Shown here: positions 5,280 through 6,155 of the stretch, piece after piece | How the letters are laid out: every line of letters starts with the position of its first letter | Numbering within the stretch: position 1 is the first letter of the stretch | Assembly (NCBI GenBank): GCA_021151615.1 | Contig: JAGKXA010000241.1 | Span: 1 to 6,155, forward strand | Length of the DNA: 6,155 nucleotides | DNA from: Cellvibrionaceae bacterium | Lineage (GTDB): Bacteria; Pseudomonadota; Gammaproteobacteria; Pseudomonadales; Cellvibrionaceae | Direction of reading: 5' to 3' | Position numbers and translations under genes: made by a program | The notes under the pieces: generated by a model | The model's database searches: none | What the model was told of the DNA's origin: nothing | The model's input: the letters and a program-made list of their open reading frames with translations, nothing else

Positions 5280-6122
5280 ATGGCAGAAAAGCACATTTCC
5301 ACAACCGCGCTGGCGCGTTTGCTCGGCAAAGAGAGCAAGGAATTGTTTATTTTGCTGACCTCCGGAGGCTGGATTGTCAAAGTGGATAACCACTGGCAGC
5401 TCACCGAAAAAGGGCGCTTTGAAGGTGGTATTTACGTGAACCACCCAAAATATGGGGAATACATTGCCTGGCCAGAATCGATCCAGCATCATCCGTTACT
5501 AAAACTGTTGCCCGAAGCGCCGCTGAGTGCGACTAATCTAGCCCACAAATGGGATATTCCTGCCCGCCTGGTGAATTTATTGCTCGCTGAAAAAGGGCTG
5601 ATTAAAAAGCACATTCGCGGTTGGTTGCTGAGTGCCAAGGGAAAATCATTGGGGGGGCAGCAACAAGAGGCTGAATCGGGCATTCCTTTTGTGACCTGGC
5701 CGGAAACGATCCTCGATGAACCCGAGCTAATAGCATCCCTATTGCAACTACAGGGAGATGCTGGTTTGGATGGTCAGCCAGCGTTGGATGGCCACAGTGT
5801 CAATAATGCGGTGCAACGGCGTATTAATAACTGGCTGTATTTAGCGCGCGTAGTCCATGCGCGTGATTATTTATTGATGTGGGATACAGATTCTGCACTG
5901 GCAGATTTTTATATCCCGGAAGTGGAGTTATGCGTTGAGTGTTGGGCGGATCAGCTTGAGCAGGAGCAAAATCGCGCCGTTGTCATCAGTAATGAATTGG
6001 AGAAGCAGCAAATTTATAAAAAGCATAAAGTCGCTTACATTGAATTTAACAATGAAACCATCCATCAAATCGACGAGATACTTGCGCGCGAATTATTGCG
6101 ACGCGGGCTCGCTGTCTATTAA
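5280..6122 (+). CDS. Two-module protein with PD-(D/E)XK nuclease-like C-terminal domain
   Basis: The 280 residues divide into two similar N-terminal modules and a nuclease-like domain. Module 1 (about 7-68) and module 2 (about 83-144) share an opening STTALA or SATNLA, a GW..L...GK/R..GG core and a closing WPESI or WPETI, so they look like an internal duplication; helix-turn-helix-like folding is plausible but not proven. The C-terminal part (about 170-275) reads DGH...NNWLYLARVVHA, then ADFYIP with D209, CVECW with E220, then EKQQIYKKHKVAYIEF with K242. This is the layout of restriction-endonuclease-like domains of the type DFYLP...YIEYWG...K..LY. Related proteins usually have an RSKAE-like stretch after DGH; here residues 175-179 are NNAVQ, including Q in place of the acidic residue. 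Some proteins of this type are, as I recall, mislabelled glycerol kinase; nothing here supports kinase activity. The gene diverges from deaD, with its own likely promoter and AGGA SD. DNA or RNA binding or cleavage is inferred. Confidence 0.8.
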   Translation: MAEKHISTTALARLLGKESKELFILLTSGGWIVKVDNHWQLTEKGRFEGGIYVNHPKYGEYIAWPESIQHHPLLKLLPEAPLSATNLAHKWDIPARLVNLLLAEKGLIKKHIRGWLLSAKGKSLGGQQQEAESGIPFVTWPETILDEPELIASLLQLQGDAGLDGQPALDGHSVNNAVQRRINNWLYLARVVHARDYLLMWDTDSALADFYIPEVELCVECWADQLEQEQNRAVVISNELEKQQIYKKHKVAYIEFNNETIHQIDEILARELLRRGLAVY

Positions 6123-6155
6123 TTTTTATCCTATTAAGTTAGCAAATTAATATAA

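Noticed and set aside
5154..5492. 112-residue minus-strand open frame
   Set aside because: It overlaps the promoter and the first 210 bases of the nuclease-like gene on the other strand and shows no recognisable protein pattern.

Overview
The window looks like a stretch of chromosome from a gammaproteobacterium with middling GC content. RapA and DeaD are both gammaproteobacterial in type. The general protein style, with conserved genes mixed with lineage-specific hypotheticals, is compatible with the Cellvibrio group, but that placement is an impression and not a proof. No integrase, transposase, CRISPR array, rRNA or tRNA gene was recognised.

Layout: (1) 3-1451, plus strand: the C-terminal half of RapA (HepA), the RNA polymerase-recycling Swi2/Snf2 ATPase, cut by the left window edge. 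(2) 1478-1501: a small GTAG-headed palindrome with the architecture of a REP element. (3) 1534-1815, plus: a 93-residue protein of unknown function. (4) 1853-1903: a long imperfect hairpin ending three bases before the next start codon. (5) 1907-2689, plus: a bitopic inner-membrane protein whose membrane anchor carries the TonB-like SxxxH signature but whose C-terminus is not TonB. (6) 2691-2765: two hairpins between convergent genes; one is a good intrinsic terminator for the minus-strand gene. (7) 2783-4654, minus: complete DEAD-box RNA helicase DeaD/CsdA. (8) 4655-5279: a 625-base divergent intergenic region, probably holding the long structured deaD leader and the promoters of both flanking genes. 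(9) 5280-6122, plus: a protein with two similar N-terminal modules followed by a PD-(D/E)XK-nuclease-like C-terminal domain.

The recognisable genes share an RNA theme: RapA frees stalled RNA polymerase and DeaD remodels RNA and ribosome precursors in the cold. They lie in opposite orientations and nothing shows that they are co-regulated. The parts most worth a second look are the deaD leader (mutually exclusive pairings that could hide the ribosome binding site, GGA-presenting hairpins, a repeated near-palindrome), the nuclease-like protein at the right end, the TonB-anchor protein with its start-proximal hairpin, and the REP-like palindrome. No complete new multi-gene system is evident.
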